DNA of 64,000 nucleotides, taken from the NCBI RefSeq assembly GCF_019797865.1, contig NZ_CP081869.1:3125501-3189500 (forward strand), read 5' to 3'. The stretch is from Chenggangzhangella methanolivorans. Lineage in GTDB: Bacteria; Pseudomonadota; Alphaproteobacteria; Rhizobiales; Methylopilaceae. The position numbers and the translations under genes were made by a program. This document shows positions 18,361-28,739 of the stretch, piece by piece. The notes below the pieces were generated by a model, which saw nothing but the letters and a program-made list of their open reading frames with translations, did no database searches and was not told the origin of the DNA. How positions within the stretch are numbered: position 1 is the stretch's first letter; the number at the start of each line of letters is the position of its first letter.

Positions 18361-18867
18361 TGACCACGCCCGCAGCGCCCCGCATCCTCCGCTGTCTCCG
18401 CGCTCGCTGCTCGTCCTGCTGGGCGCGCTCGCGCTCAGCTTCTTGGCCGCCCGGCTCGGCTCGATCGCCACCGTCCCGAACCTCGCGCCCTGGTATGAGG
18501 GGCTCGCCAACCCTGGTTCACGCCGCCCAACGCCGCCTTTCCGATCGCCTGGTCGATCCTGTTCGCCTTGATGGGCTTCGCGCTCTGGCGGGTGGCGATG
18601 CTGGGCGAGGGCGCGGCGCGGCGGCGGGCGCTCGCCGCCTTCGCGGTCCAGCTGGCGCTGAACGTCGGCTGGTCGTTCGCCTTCTTCGCCGCCCAGTCGC
18701 CGCTCTTGGGGATGATCGAGATCGTCCCCTTCCTCGTATCGATTCTCTGGACCATCGCCGCGTTTCGTCCGATCGACGGGGTCGCGGCGGCGCTGCTTTG
18801 CCCCTATGCAGCCTGGGTGGCGTTCGCGGCCGTGCTGAACGCCGCCATCCTCAGTCTCAACGGCTGA
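18361..18867 (+). CDS. tspO: TspO/MBR-family membrane protein (two frameshifts)
   Basis: Five-helix tryptophan-rich sensory protein family, binding porphyrins or cholesterol-like ligands. Pieces in two frames join into one protein: LLVLLGALALSFLAARLGSI, VPNLAPWYEGLANP, then WFTPPNAAFPIAWSILFALM and NVGWSFAFFAAQSPLLGMIE. The breaks are at about 18390-18410 and at about 18513, the second a lost C in AACCCTGG. WYEGL and W-x-PPN-x-AF-x-x-AW are the family marks. Length about 168 residues, as expected. Its position just before the adenosyltransferase block fits a tetrapyrrole/cobalamin theme, though that is inference. Confidence 0.87.
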
Positions 18868-18906
18868 CGCGGCCTTCCGCGCGGCCGGCGCATTCGGATC
18901 CTGCCA

Positions 18907-19106
18907 ATGGCTTCTGCGATGTCGGGAATTCTGGTGCCGATCGCGATCGGCGCGGTGGCGATCGTGCTGATCCTCGGCCTGATCAACATGATGCGCGGCG
19001 GCGACCAGAACACGTCCCAGAAGCTGATGCGCTGGCGCGTGATCCTGCAGTTCGTCGCCATCGTCGTGATCATGGCGACCCTCTACGTGATGGGATCCGG
19101 CCCTGA
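18907..19106 (+). CDS. Small twin-transmembrane (HIG1-like) protein (end frameshifted)
   Basis: About 66 residues with two hydrophobic helices (SGILVPIAIGAVAIVLILGL and VILQFVAIVVIMATLYVMG) joined by a polar loop INMMRGGDQNTSQKLMRWR, the layout of small HIG1-like or twin-transmembrane proteins that precede cobalamin adenosyltransferase in many Hyphomicrobiales. As printed, the frame runs on past 19106; one missing C in the GGCCC at 19099-19103 would bring in the TGA at 19104-19106, overlapping the next start as TGATG. Confidence 0.72.
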
Positions 19107-19669
19107 TGGTGAAGCTCAACAAGATCTACACCCGCACCGGCGACGACGGCACCACGGGGCTCGCCGTCGGCCCGCGTCGGCCCAAGCACGACCTGCGCAT
19201 CGAGGCCTTCGGAACGGTCGACGAGACCAACGCCGCGATCGGCCTCGCGCGGCTCCACGCCGACCCCGAGACCGACGAGATCCTCGCGCGCGTCCAGAAC
19301 GAGCTGTTCGACCTTGGCGCGGACCTCGCGACGCTCGATGACGGCAGCGACCTCGGCTACGAGCCGCTGCGCATCGTCGACAGCCAGGTGGCGCGGCTCG
19401 AGGCCGACATCGACGCGCTGAACGCCCGGCTCGAGCCGCTGAAATCCTTCGTGCTGCCGGCGGGAACGCCGCTCGCCGCCCATCTCCACGCCGCCCGCAC
19501 CATCGCGCGCCGGGCCGAGCGGCTCGTCACCGCGCTCGCCGAGCGCGAGCCGGTGTCGGGAGCGGCCAAGCGTTACGTCAATCGGCTCTCCGATTTCCTG
19601 TTCGTCGCCGCGCGCGTCGCCAATCTCGGCCCCGGCGACGTGCTTTGGGCGCCCGGAAAGACACGCTGA
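19106..19669 (+). CDS. PduO-type cob(I)alamin adenosyltransferase
   Basis: Transfers adenosyl from ATP to cob(I)alamin to make adenosylcobalamin. The 187-residue protein has the N-terminal ATP-binding motif KIYTRTGDDGTTGL, the block EAFGTVDETNAAIGLAR and the late RARRAERLV-like RTIARRAERLVTAL, followed by YVNRLSDFLFVAARVAN, all typical of the PduO family. Start 19106 overlaps the preceding stop. The product would be needed by the cobalamin-dependent mutases of the ethylmalonyl-CoA pathway, in line with mcd nearby. Confidence 0.94.
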   Translation: MVKLNKIYTRTGDDGTTGLAVGPRRPKHDLRIEAFGTVDETNAAIGLARLHADPETDEILARVQNELFDLGADLATLDDGSDLGYEPLRIVDSQVARLEADIDALNARLEPLKSFVLPAGTPLAAHLHAARTIARRAERLVTALAEREPVSGAAKRYVNRLSDFLFVAARVANLGPGDVLWAPGKTR

Positions 19670-19789
19670 GCGAACGATCGCTCCAGCGTCGTCCTGCGGG
19701 GCCTTGGAGTTCCACGGCCCGGTCGTCATAGTCATTGGTCTGAGAAGGGCGCGCGGGCGCGCGACCCACGCCAGCGAGACGAAGCGCCG

Positions 19790-20528
19790 ATGTTCGTCCC
19801 CATTCTGGACGACGCCCCCGTGCGCCGCATCAAGCGGCCGTGGGTGACCTATGGCTTCCTCGCCGCCTGCACGCTGATCTACGTCGTGTTCCAGTCCGGC
19901 TGGTTCGGCCCGGAGCGGGCCGGCGCGGTCGTCTCGCTCGGACTGATCCCGAGCGTGCTGTTCGGCGACGCCGTGCTGCCTGCGGGCTACGAAGTCGCGC
20001 CGGCCTGGACGACGCTCGTGACGTCGCTGTTCCTGCATGGCGGCTTTCCTGCACCTTGCCGGCAACATGCTGTTCCTGTGGGTGTTCGGCGACAATGTGG
20101 AGGATGACCTCGGCCATCTCCGCTACGTCGTCTTCCTGCTGCTCTGCGGGGTCGGCGCGGGGATCGCCCATGCGGTCGGGGCCCAGAACCCCGACGCCCC
20201 GCTGGTCGGGGCCTCGGGCGTCGTGGCGGGCGTGGTCGCCGGCTATGTGATGCTGCACCCGCAGGTGAAGGTCTGGGTGCTGCTGTTCTACCGCCTGCCC
20301 CTGAGGCTGCGCGCCTTCTGGATCATCGGGGCCTGGGTCGTGTTCCAGGCCGGCAACGCGCTGATCGCCGGCGAGAGCCAGGTCGCGTGGTGGGCCCATG
20401 TCGGCGGCTTCGTCACCGGCGCGGTGCTGGTCGTGGCGCTGAAGCGCCCGGACGTGCGCCTGTTCGATCACGATCTGCGCGCCCGCATCCAGCGCCGCAG
20501 CGAGCGGACGGGCCAGGAGCCCGCCTGA
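19790..20528 (+). CDS. Rhomboid-family intramembrane serine protease (one frameshift)
   Basis: Membrane protease that cuts transmembrane helices. It begins MFVPILDDAPVRRIKRPWVT, as rhizobial rhomboids do, then six hydrophobic helices. Nucleophile Ser is in the GASGVVAG block; the catalytic His is in WWAHVGGFVTG. A frame break near 20037-20044 separates LFLHGG from FLHLAGNMLFLWVFGDNVED; the joined sequence LHGGFLHLAGNMLFLWVFGD is the family's loop and helix 2. About 246 residues. Confidence 0.89.
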
Positions 20529-20729
20529 ACGCCTTCCGGCGGCCGATCCGTCTTTTCGACTAAGACCTTCGGACCTTTTCGCACTGCACACTCGGCGTTG
20601 ACGAAGGTCGGGGCCGGACAATAGTGTCCGCCGCGCTTGGCCGCCTATCTATCAGGCGCCCGCAATTCGCCCGCCCGTCGCCCGCCTGTCCGGCTCGCGC
20701 GACGCCAGTCTCCCGAGGTGAACGCCGCG

Positions 20730-21479
20730 ATGAAGGTTCTCGTCCCCGTCAAGCGAGTGGTCGACTACAACGTCAAGATCCGGGTGAAATCCGACGGTTC
20801 GGGCGTCGAGCTCGCCAACGTCAAGATGTCCATGAACCCGTTCGACGAGATCGCGGTCGAAGAGGCTCTGCGCCTGAAGGAAGCGGGCAAGGCCACGGAA
20901 GTCGTGGTCGTCTCTGTCGGCCCGGCGCAGGCGGCGGAGACCATCCGCACCGGCCTCGCGATGGGCGCGGACCGCGGGATCCTCGTGAAGGTCGACGGCC
21001 CGACCGAGCCGCTCGGCGTCGCCAAGGCGCTCGCCAAGATCGTCGCCGAGGAGCAGCCCGGCCTCGTGGTCATGGGCAAGCAGGCGATCGACGACGACTG
21101 CAACCAGACGGGCCAGATGCTCGCCGCCCTGCTCGACTGGCCGCAGGGCACCTTCGCGTCGAAGGTCGCTCCGGAAGGCGACAGCGTTTCGGTCACGCGC
21201 GAAGTCGACGGCGGCCTGCAGACCGTGAAGCTCAATCTTCCCGCGATCGTCACGACCGACCTTCGCCTCAACGAGCCGCGCTACGCTTCGCTGCCCAACA
21301 TCATGAAGGCCAAGAAGAAGCCGCTCGACGAGAAGTCGGCGGCCGATCTCGGCGTCGACCTCAGCCCCCGCCTCCAGGTCGTGAAGACCGAGGAGCCGCC
21401 CAAGCGCCAGGCCGGCGCGAAGGTCGGCTCGGTGGCCGAACTCGTGGGCAAGCTCAAGAACGAAGCCGGAGTGATCTGA
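20730..21479 (+). CDS. etfB: Electron transfer flavoprotein beta subunit
   Basis: Beta subunit of the ETF heterodimer, which carries electrons from acyl-CoA dehydrogenases to ETF:quinone oxidoreductase. The 249-residue protein starts [20 protein letters not shown] and holds [39 protein letters not shown], and [20 protein letters not shown], all signature regions. ATG 20730 is chosen by family length. etfA follows after a 184-base gap that contains an inverted-repeat element, so the pair may be split into a hairpin-attenuated operon. Confidence 0.96.
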   Translation: MKVLVPVKRVVDYNVKIRVKSDGSGVELANVKMSMNPFDEIAVEEALRLKEAGKATEVVVVSVGPAQAAETIRTGLAMGADRGILVKVDGPTEPLGVAKALAKIVAEEQPGLVVMGKQAIDDDCNQTGQMLAALLDWPQGTFASKVAPEGDSVSVTREVDGGLQTVKLNLPAIVTTDLRLNEPRYASLPNIMKAKKKPLDEKSAADLGVDLSPRLQVVKTEEPPKRQAGAKVGSVAELVGKLKNEAGVI

Positions 21480-21503
21480 TGGCTCTGGCTGGGCCAGACC
21501 GAC

Positions 21504-21623
21504 TGCGTGCTTCGAGGCGCCCGCTCGCGCGGGCTCCTCAGCATCAGGACGGTGTGAGCCTGCCATCCATCCACGCCCCTCATGCTGAGGAGCCGTCCGC
21601 TGGACGGCGTCTCGAAGCACGCA
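21504..21623. repeat. 120-bp nested inverted repeat, copy 1 (etfB-etfA gap)
   Basis: Outer arms TGCGTGCTTCGAGGCGCC and GGCGTCTCGAAGCACGCA pair with one mismatch over 18 bases. Inner arms GGCTCCTCAGCAT and ATGCTGAGGAGCC pair perfectly. About 40 bases separate the inner arms. Two related copies occur at 41030-41152 and 44346-44474. All are intergenic and contain no coding sequence, so this is a REP/MITE-like dispersed element. Confidence 0.85.
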
Positions 21624-21663
21624 CTCGGCCGATGCAGGCCACATGTCTCGAAGGAGCCAAGTG

Positions 21664-22608
21664 ATGGCGACCCTGCTGCTCGCGGATCATCACGAAGACA
21701 CGCTCGGCGACGCGACCGTGAAGGCGCTGACCGCCGCCAAGGAGATCGGAACCCCGGTCCACATTCTGGTGGCCGGCAAGAGCCCGAAGGGGGCGGCCGA
21801 GGCCGCCGCCAAGCTCGAGGGCGTCGAGAAGGTGCTGGTGGCCTCCGGCGACCAGTACGCCCACGGCCTCGCCGAGCCCTTCGCGGCGCTGATCCTCGGC
21901 CTGATGGACGGCTACGACGCGCTGGTCGCCTCCTCCTCCACCACGGGCAAGAACATCCTGCCGCGCGTCGCCGCCAAGCTCGACGTGATGCAGGTCTCAG
22001 ACATCCAGAAGGTCGTGTCGCCCGACACTTTCGAGCGCCCGGTCTACGCCGGCAACGCCATCCAGACGGTGAAGTGCTCCGAGCCCAAGAAGGTGGTGAC
22101 GGTCCGCACCTCCACATTCCAGGCGACCGGCGAGGGCGGTTCGGCCTCGATCGAGGACGTCGCCGCGGCGGCTGATCCCGGAATCTCGAGCTTCGTCGGC
22201 GAGGAGCTGACCAAGTCCGACCGTCCGGAGCTCGGATCGGCCAAGATCATCGTCTCGGGCGGCCGCGCCATGGGGTCGGCCGAAAAGTTCAAGGAAGTGA
22301 TCGAGCCGCTCGCCGACCAGCTCGGCGCCGCGATCGGGGCCTCGCGCGCCGCCGTCGACTCAGGCTACGCGCCCAACGACCAGCAGGTCGGCCAGACCGG
22401 CAAGGTCGTGGCGCCGGAGCTTTACGTCGCGCTCGGCATCTCTGGCGCGATCCAGCATCTGGCCGGCATGAAGGACTCCAAGGTCATCGTCGCGATCAAC
22501 AAGGACGAGGAGGCCCCGATCTTCCAGGTGGCCGACTACGGCCTCGTGGCCGATCTCTTCACGGCGGTGCCGGAGCTGCAGGAAGAGCTCAAGAAGGTCG
22601 GCAGGTAA
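21664..22608 (+). CDS. etfA: Electron transfer flavoprotein alpha subunit
   Basis: Alpha, FAD-binding subunit of ETF. The 314-residue product has an N-terminal nucleotide-binding-like domain ([40 protein letters not shown]) and the FAD domain with [16 protein letters not shown] and [20 protein letters not shown] followed by [19 protein letters not shown]. Frame intact. An AAGGAG lies about 8-13 bases before the ATG. It works with EtfB just upstream and receives electrons from Mcd-type dehydrogenases. Confidence 0.96.
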   Translation: MATLLLADHHEDTLGDATVKALTAAKEIGTPVHILVAGKSPKGAAEAAAKLEGVEKVLVASGDQYAHGLAEPFAALILGLMDGYDALVASSSTTGKNILPRVAAKLDVMQVSDIQKVVSPDTFERPVYAGNAIQTVKCSEPKKVVTVRTSTFQATGEGGSASIEDVAAAADPGISSFVGEELTKSDRPELGSAKIIVSGGRAMGSAEKFKEVIEPLADQLGAAIGASRAAVDSGYAPNDQQVGQTGKVVAPELYVALGISGAIQHLAGMKDSKVIVAINKDEEAPIFQVADYGLVADLFTAVPELQEELKKVGR

Positions 22609-22616
22609 GCGGCGGA

Positions 22617-22643
22617 CGGCCCGCAGGCTTGGCTCGCGGGCCG
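22617..22643 (+). terminator. Putative terminator hairpin after etfA
   Basis: Perfect 8-base arms CGGCCCGC and GCGGGCCG around an 11-base loop start 8 bases after the etfA stop. The following ACTTTGG is only weakly T-rich, so it may be a hairpin that stabilises or partly terminates the message. Confidence 0.5.
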
Positions 22644-22749
22644 ACTTTGGTCGGGTGAGGGCCGGCGGCGCTGGCTTTGTGCGCCGCAGTACGTAAGATC
22701 GGCGCTCATTTTCGACTGGCATGCAACGGAGGCGGCCCACGGGCCGCAG

Positions 22750-23642
22750 ATGGCGAAAGACATGGCTGACGACATTCGCAAGATCGGCGTGATCGGCGCC
22801 GGCCAGATGGGCAGCGGCATTGCGCATGTCTGCTCGCTCGCCGGCCTCGACATCGTGCTGAGCGACGTCTCGATGGAGAAGGCCGAGGCCGGCCTGAAGA
22901 TCATCGACGGCAACATGCAGCGTCAGACCGGCAAGGGCGCCATCACCGAGGCGGACCGCAAGGCCGCGCTCGGCCGCATCCATCCGGTCGAGGCCTGAAG
23001 GGTTTCGACGAGTGCGAGATCGTGATCGAGGCCGCGACCGAGAACGAGCAGGTGAAGCGCAAGATCTTCACCGAGCTCTGTCCGCTGCTGAAGCCCGAGA
23101 CGATGCTGGCGACCAACACGTCGTCGATCTCGATCACTCGGCTCGCCGCCTCGACCGATCGGCCCGAGCGCTTCATCGGCATCCATTTCATGAATCCGGT
23201 GCCTCTGATGCAGCTCGTGGAGCTCATCCGCGGCATCGCGACCGAAGACGAGACCTTCGACTACGCCAAGAACCTGATCGACAAGCTCGGCAAGACGGTC
23301 GCGGTCTCCGAAGACTTTCCGGCCTTCATGGTCAACCGCATCCTGCTGCCGATGATCAACGAGGCGATCTACACGCTCTATGAGGGCGTGGGCTCGGTCG
23401 ACGCCATCGACACCGCGATGCGGCTCGGCGCCAACCATCCGATGGGACCGCTCCAGCTCGCCGACTTCATCGGCCTCGACACGCTGCTCTCGGTCATGCA
23501 GGTGCTGCATGAGGGCCTGGCTGATCCGAAGTACCGGCCGTGCCCGCTGCTGGTGAAATATGTCGAAGCCGGCTGGCTCGGCCGCAAGACCCAGCGCGGC
23601 TTCTACGATTATCGCGGCGAACACCCGGTCCCGACCCGTTAG
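22750..23642 (+). CDS. 3-Hydroxybutyryl-CoA dehydrogenase (one frameshift)
   Basis: NAD(P)-dependent 3-hydroxyacyl-CoA dehydrogenase, interconverting acetoacetyl-CoA and 3-hydroxybutyryl-CoA. The Rossmann motif [20 protein letters not shown] is at the start; further family blocks are [31 protein letters not shown] and [19 protein letters not shown] (catalytic His in the last), with [19 protein letters not shown] and [14 protein letters not shown] at the C-terminus. The frame breaks near 22990-22998; restoring one base yields [14 protein letters not shown]. About 297 residues. It follows etfBA, a gene order I associate with Rhizobiales, and fits crotonyl-CoA/polyhydroxybutyrate metabolism. Confidence 0.92.
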
Positions 23643-23736
23643 GCCGGTCTCTCGCAATCGATCGATCACATTGACCAAAGCTTAAGAAGCGGCGGTTATG
23701 GTCGCGGCGTCCGATCCAACCGGAGGCCAAGCGCCC

Positions 23737-23931
23737 ATGGAGATCTCGTCCCTCGCCGCCAGCGCGGTCGCATCCAACGCCAGCCAGACCCGCGACGGTT
23801 TCCAGATCGCGGCTCTCAAGATCGCGAACCAGCAGCAGCAGATGATCGCCGACATGGTCACGCAGTCCGCCGAGACCACCAAGGCGCTGAACCAGGCCGG
23901 CGTCGGCGGGACCGTCGATCGGCTCGCCTGA
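23737..23931 (+). CDS. Small YjfB-like putative motility protein
   Basis: A 64-residue soluble protein, helical and Gln/Ala-rich (FQIAALKIANQQQQMIADMV). The short length, lack of signal and beginning MEISSLAASAVASNAS are like the YjfB family annotated as putative motility protein. ATG 23737 is preferred over an upstream in-frame start because the family starts with MxI/MEIS. Function unproven; it stands alone between two unrelated genes. Confidence 0.65.
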   Translation: MEISSLAASAVASNASQTRDGFQIAALKIANQQQQMIADMVTQSAETTKALNQAGVGGTVDRLA

Positions 23932-24080
23932 CCTGCCGGCCCCTGGGCCGCGCTCTGCGGCCGCCTCTGTCCCATAAGTAAGACTACGCATCCGCGTGTC
24001 GTGAGTTGACGGCGCGGACGCCAAGGTCAAGCTGCCGCTCCGGTCCGTGACGACCGGAGCGAATAGGGGCGGGGACGTCG

Positions 24081-25606
24081 ATGAAGCTTCACGCCACGCT
24101 TGGCGCAATGGCGCTCGCCGTGATCGCGGCGGGACCGGGCGTCGCCGCAGAGCTCGCGCCCCGCGCGCCGGTCGCCAAGCAAAGCTACCAGTCGATGCGC
24201 GCCATGGGCGCGAGCGACCGCGTCACCGTCAAGTTCCGCGAAGGCCGCCGGCTCCGCGTCCAGAGCGCGGGCCTCTCGGGTCTGTCGTCGGGCGAAGCCT
24301 CGGCGCTCAAGGCGGCGCTCGCGACGCTCGGCGTCTCAGACGCGAACCTCAAGCGGCTCCACTCCCTGCCCGAGGCCACGCTCGACAGCCAGCGCGCCGA
24401 GGCGGAGGCTGAGAGCGGCCGCCAGATGGCCGACCTCAACCTCTATTTCACGCTGTCGCTGCCGGCCGGATCGGACGCCGCCGCCGTCGCCGATCGCCTG
24501 AACGCGCTGCCCTTCGTCGAGTTCGCCGCCCCCGCGCCGGTTCCCCGCGCCGCTGCCGGTCGACATCGCGCCCAAGACGCCGAAATTCTTCAAGGACCAG
24601 GGCTACCTCAAGAACAACAAGCTCGGCGTCGGCGCGCTGTCGTCGAAGAAGTATCCGGGCGGCGAGGGCGAGGGAATCCGGTCGTCGACCTCGAATACAG
24701 CTGGCGGCTGGACCACGAGGATCTCGAGATCCCGGCCGATCGGGTGATCACCGGCGGCGACACCCCGCGCGATCCCTTCAACGACGCCAATCACGGCACC
24801 GCGGTGCTCGGCGAGATCGTGGGCAAGGACAACAAATACGGCGTCACGGGGATCGCGCCGAAGGCGACCGCCTATGTGGCTCCGGCCAACACCGTCGAGT
24901 CGAACTATTCGCCGTCCCGCGCCATCGTCGCGGCGGGCGGCACGCTGCGACGCGGCGACGTGCTGATCATCGAGCAAACAATATTGGGTCTGCGGCTACC
25001 CGACGAGCCAGAACCGCTACGGGCCGCTGGAGACGCTCCAGGAGGTGTTCGACGCCGTCTCGACGCTGACTGCGCGCGGCGTGATCGTGCTGGCGGCCGC
25101 GGGCAACGGCGCGGTCAATCTCGACGCGCCGGAATGCGCCGGCCAATTCGACCGGAACGTGCGCGACTCCGGCGCCATCATCGTCGGAGCCGGCTCCTCC
25201 ACGGACCGCTCGCGGCTGTCGTTCTCGAGCTACGGCTCGCGCGTCGACGTGCAGGGCTGGGGGCAGAACGTCGTCACCACAGGATGGCGATCTGTTCAAC
25301 CCTGCAGACGAGCGGCAGCGCTACACCGTGCGCTTCAGCGGGACCTCGAGCGCGACGCCGATCGTCACGGGAGCCGCGATCGCGATCCAGGGCGTGCGCC
25401 TCGCCTGCAAGCTCGATCCGCTCAGCCCGAGCGCGATGCGCAAGGCGCTGATCAAGGGCGGCGTCAAGCAGGGCGGCGACCGCTCGACCGCGATCGGGCC
25501 GCTGCCGCGCATCCTGCCGGCGCTGAAAGAGACCAACGCCAAGAAATGCGTCGCGAAGCTGGAGAAGGCCGCAAGCGCTCCCGACCAGTCGGCGGCGCTG
25601 GACTGA
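24081..25606 (+). CDS. Secreted S8-family (subtilisin-like) serine protease (about four frameshifts)
   Basis: Exported peptidase. A signal peptide (MKLHATLGAMALAVIAAGPG...AAE) leads to a propeptide-like domain (DRVTVKFREGRRLRV, QMADLNLYFTLSLPAGSDAA) and the subtilase domain. Catalytic Asp is in VVDLEYSW, His in NHGTAVLGEI, Ser in FSGTSSATPIV. The domain is spread over three frames with breaks near 24545, 24675, 24980 and 25283; joined pieces include GYPTSQNRYGPLETLQEVF and ARGVIVLAAAGNGAVN. The length, about 508 residues, and the presence of the full triad argue for an active gene damaged only in the assembly. Confidence 0.83.
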
Positions 25607-25622
25607 GGCTCGCGCGACGAGG

Positions 25623-25644
25623 CGGAGCGGCCTCAGCCGCTCCG
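25623..25644. terminator. Putative bidirectional hairpin between convergent genes
   Basis: Perfect 9-base arms CGGAGCGGC and GCCGCTCCG with a CTCA loop, between the 3' ends of the S8 protease and the DUF1501 gene. No T-tract on either side, so termination is plausible but not certain. Confidence 0.45.
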
Positions 25645-25656
25645 GCCGTCAGGCGA

Positions 25657-26909
25657 TCAGCCCTTGGCCGGCGTGACCGTCTCGCTGCCCGGAAACACCT
25701 TTTCGGTCAGCACGCCGGCCGGCACGCCGAGATGGTCGGCCAGAACGCCCTTCAGCACGGCGCGCAGATCCGTGGTCGGCGCGAGGTCGCGGTTCTCGAA
25801 CAGCTCATTGGGTTTCAGCCCCGGCCAGTCGGCCATGACCCGTCCGCCCTTCACCGCGCCGCCGGCGAGGAAGGCGGCGGTGCCGGTGCCATGGTCGGTG
25901 CCGTCGGCGCCGTTCTCATGGGCGGTGCGGCCGAACTCGGTGACCACGACGACCGCGGTCTCCTTCCACTTGTCCTTGAGGCCCGTGCGCAGGGTGTCGA
26001 TCGCGACGTCGAGGCCGCCGAGGAGGCCGGCGAGGCGGCCGGTGGCCGCGCCCTCCTTGGTGTGGGGTCCCATCCGTCGAACGACAGCGCGGCGACGCGC
26101 GGCCCCTCGTCGTCGGCCATCAGCCGCGCGCAGCCTTGCGCGAGCGCCACGAAATTCTGCTGGAGGCGGCTGAGGCCCGGCGCCGACTTGTCGTCCGCCA
26201 TGCCGGCGAGCGCGAGGCGGTCGGTCTCGACGCCCGCCTCGAAGGCCTTGGCGAGTTCGGGGTCGCGCGCGGCGTAGAGCGCGGCGAGCCGATCGATCGT
26301 GTCGACCTTGGCGGCGTCGAGGCGGGGCGGGGCCCAGGTCATGGTAGGCGAGGGCCCGCGCAGGATCAGCGGCACGTTCGCCCCGATGCCGAGGCCGCGG
26401 ATCGGCTTGACCTGCCCGGCCGAAGGCATCGCCGCAACCGCGCGGTTGAGCCAGCCGGTGTCGACGGCCTTGGCGGCCGACGTGCCGTTCTCGAGCGCGT
26501 CCTGCCCGTCGAAATGCGAGCGGTCGCGATAGCCGGTCGCGGCCGCGTGCACCACGAGGCCCTGGCCGGACTTGTAAAGCCCGTGGAAGCGCGTCATCGC
26601 GCCGTTCAGCGCGAACGGCCCTTCGAGGGGCAGCGCCGCGCCCTTCTGGCTCGCGAGCTTCAGCGAAATGTCGGGCCGCAAACCCTCATAGGCGGCGTCG
26701 CCGACAGGCGGCACGGCGGAGAGCCCGTCCATCGCGCCGCGCAGCACGATGACGACGAGCCTCGGGTCGCGCGCGCGGGCGGCGCTTGCGATCTTCGGCA
26801 TCATCAGCGCGGCAGTGAGCGAACTCGCGCCGATCAGGAAGCCGCGGCGGTCAGGGCAGGCGAGGGCGTCGCGAAAGGCGGCGCGGCGGGAGGCGTCGGT
26901 CATGCTCAT
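25657..26909 (-). CDS. Tat-exported DUF1501 protein (one frameshift)
   Basis: Sulfatase-like DUF1501 protein, biochemical role unknown. A twin-arginine signal, CPDRRGFLIGASSLTAALMM, suggests folded export. Then LVVIVLRGAMDGLSAVPPVG, SHFDGQDALENGT and, after the break, TAVVVVTEFGRTAHENGADG with HGTGTAAFLAGG, the metal-binding-like blocks of the alkaline-phosphatase superfamily. The frame breaks near 26070 (ALSFDGWD | PHTKEGAATGRLA). About 417 residues. Its start overlaps the DUF1800 stop, so the pair is translationally coupled. Confidence 0.88.
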
Positions 26910-28437
26910 CTCCGCTGCATTTCGGGCGACATCAACAGAAGGGCGAGCGCCTGCTCGCGCGAGCCGGCCCGCTTCACCGCGGTCCTGGTCTCGTCGCTCA
27001 TGACGTCGCCCAGAAGGTCGTCGGCGAGCGCGTTCGGATCCATGCGGGGGCCGTGCTCCTCGGCGAGGTCGACCGCGAGGTCGAGCCGGTTGGTCTGCGC
27101 GTCCGGGGCGATCCAGTCCCGTCCGTAGATCGAGAAGCCCTTGGGCGAGGGCGCGCCCCACATCGGCTGGCCGAGCGCCTGGAGGCCCTTGATCAGGAGC
27201 TTGGTGTCGGGCCGCTCGAGCGCGCGGGCGGAGGCGAACACGAACTCCTTCGCCGAGCGCATCTTCGTGCGAGGCGCGCTCCAGGCCTCGTCGGACGAGA
27301 TCAGCGCGAGCGCGAGCTCCCTGAGGTCGCCGTCGGTGTCGCGGAAGCTTTTTTCGAGGCGGGCGACGAGCCCCGGCGGCGGATCGTCCGAGACGAACGC
27401 CACCGCGACGCGCCGCGCGACGTGGCGGGCGGTGGCGGGCTTTCTCGCAAGGTCTGCGAGGATCGCCGCGCCCTGCTCCGCGCCCGTGTCGGGATAGGAC
27501 TTGCCCAGCACGGTCTGCGCGCCGGGCTCGTGGGCGTCGGAGTCGAACTCGTAGCCTCCGAGATTTTCCGCCTTCGGCCGCCGCACCGTCCGCCAGCCGG
27601 TGAGGGCGTAGGCGAGCGAGGTGACGTCCTTCTGCGTATAGCCGCCGTCGACCCCGACGGTGTGGAGCTCCAGCAGCTCGCGGGCGTGGTTCTCGTTGAA
27701 GCCTTTGCCCTTCTTGCCGCCGGCCGGACTGTTCGGCCCGCGCGAATCGTCGAGGTCGAGATAGATCAGCATCGCCGGGTGACGGCTCGCCGCGAGCAGC
27801 AGGTCGGAGAAGCGGCCGAGCGCATGCGGGCGGATCGCCTCGCGCTCATAGGCGCCGCCGAGCCAGCCGACATATTTGCCGCCCTTCGACGAGACGGTGA
27901 AATGGTCTCCCCAGAACGACACCAGCGCTCCACGAAGCCGATGTCGCAGTTGCGCGCCCGCACGATCCGGGCGTCGATCTCGTCCGGCATCGGCGACTTG
28001 GCGGGGTCGGGGATGTTGGTCATGGGCTCTACCTTGTCGTCGCGCCGGCCGCCTTTCTTGCCGCCGCCCATGTCGTTTCCGCCCATGTCGTTCCCGGCCA
28101 TCCCGCCGTCGTCCGGCGAGGCCCTGACGGGCTTGGGCTTCTCCGCGGGCAGCCGGCCTTCGGCGCGCATCATCTCGGCCACCGTCTCGCGGCGGCCCTT
28201 CAGCTCGCGGCCGTTGCGCATGCGGCGCAGCGTCTTCCGCTCGATGAAGGAGCGGGCGATCTCCTCGGTCGAGTCGAGATAGGGGTCGGGGAGCAGCGCG
28301 ACGTCGCGCCTCATCAGCTCAGCCTTCACCGCGCCGCGCGGATCGGAGGCGACGCGGCGCAGGTCTCCGGGCTTCGGTCCAAGGCCGAAGCGGGCGAAGG
28401 CGTTGAGCGCCGAAAGGTCGCGGGGGTCGGTCGTCAT
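26906..28437 (-). CDS. DUF1800 protein (one frameshift)
   Basis: DUF1800 family, regularly paired with DUF1501. Begins ALNAFARFGLGPKPGDLRRV, then TLRRMRNGRELKGRR, the central FWGDHFTVSS and ARELLELHTVGVDGGYTQKD, VTSLAYALTGWR: the family core. A low-complexity Gly/Asp/Met-rich insert (GGMAGNDMGGNDMGGGKKGG) lies near residue 110-130. The frame breaks near 27925; joined sequence reads ...VERLVSFWGDHFTVSS. About 510 residues. No signal peptide visible. First gene of the two-gene unit. Confidence 0.88.
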
Positions 28438-28739
28438 GCGCGAGCGCTCCGCCGGTTCGAGGGGGACAGCGTCGATCGACGTTTCCCGAGTTTAGACCCG
28501 TTCGACGCTGACCGCGACGTCGCTCGCGCGATCGTGGCCCGAAGCCTTGGTCTTGCGCCTTCAAACGCGCCCTGAGGTCCGCCCCTGCGTTCACGAACGC
28601 GCGCGGTCGAGCGGTCCGGCGAGGGGGACCCTGAGGTGGGGAAAACCGGGTCCGCTCCACCCTTCGTTAACGCTGACGGCGGCTTACTGAGAGCGCGCGA
28701 CAGGGCGGCGGATCCGCCCGGCTCCGGGGTTCTTCGATC
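28438..28739. other. Intergenic region upstream of ftsK
   Basis: About 300 bases between the divergent DUF1800 and ftsK genes. No gene, tRNA or strong hairpin is seen. A GTTAAC stretch at about 28666-28671 is followed by a high-GC leader, so promoters for both genes presumably lie here. Confidence 0.5.
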
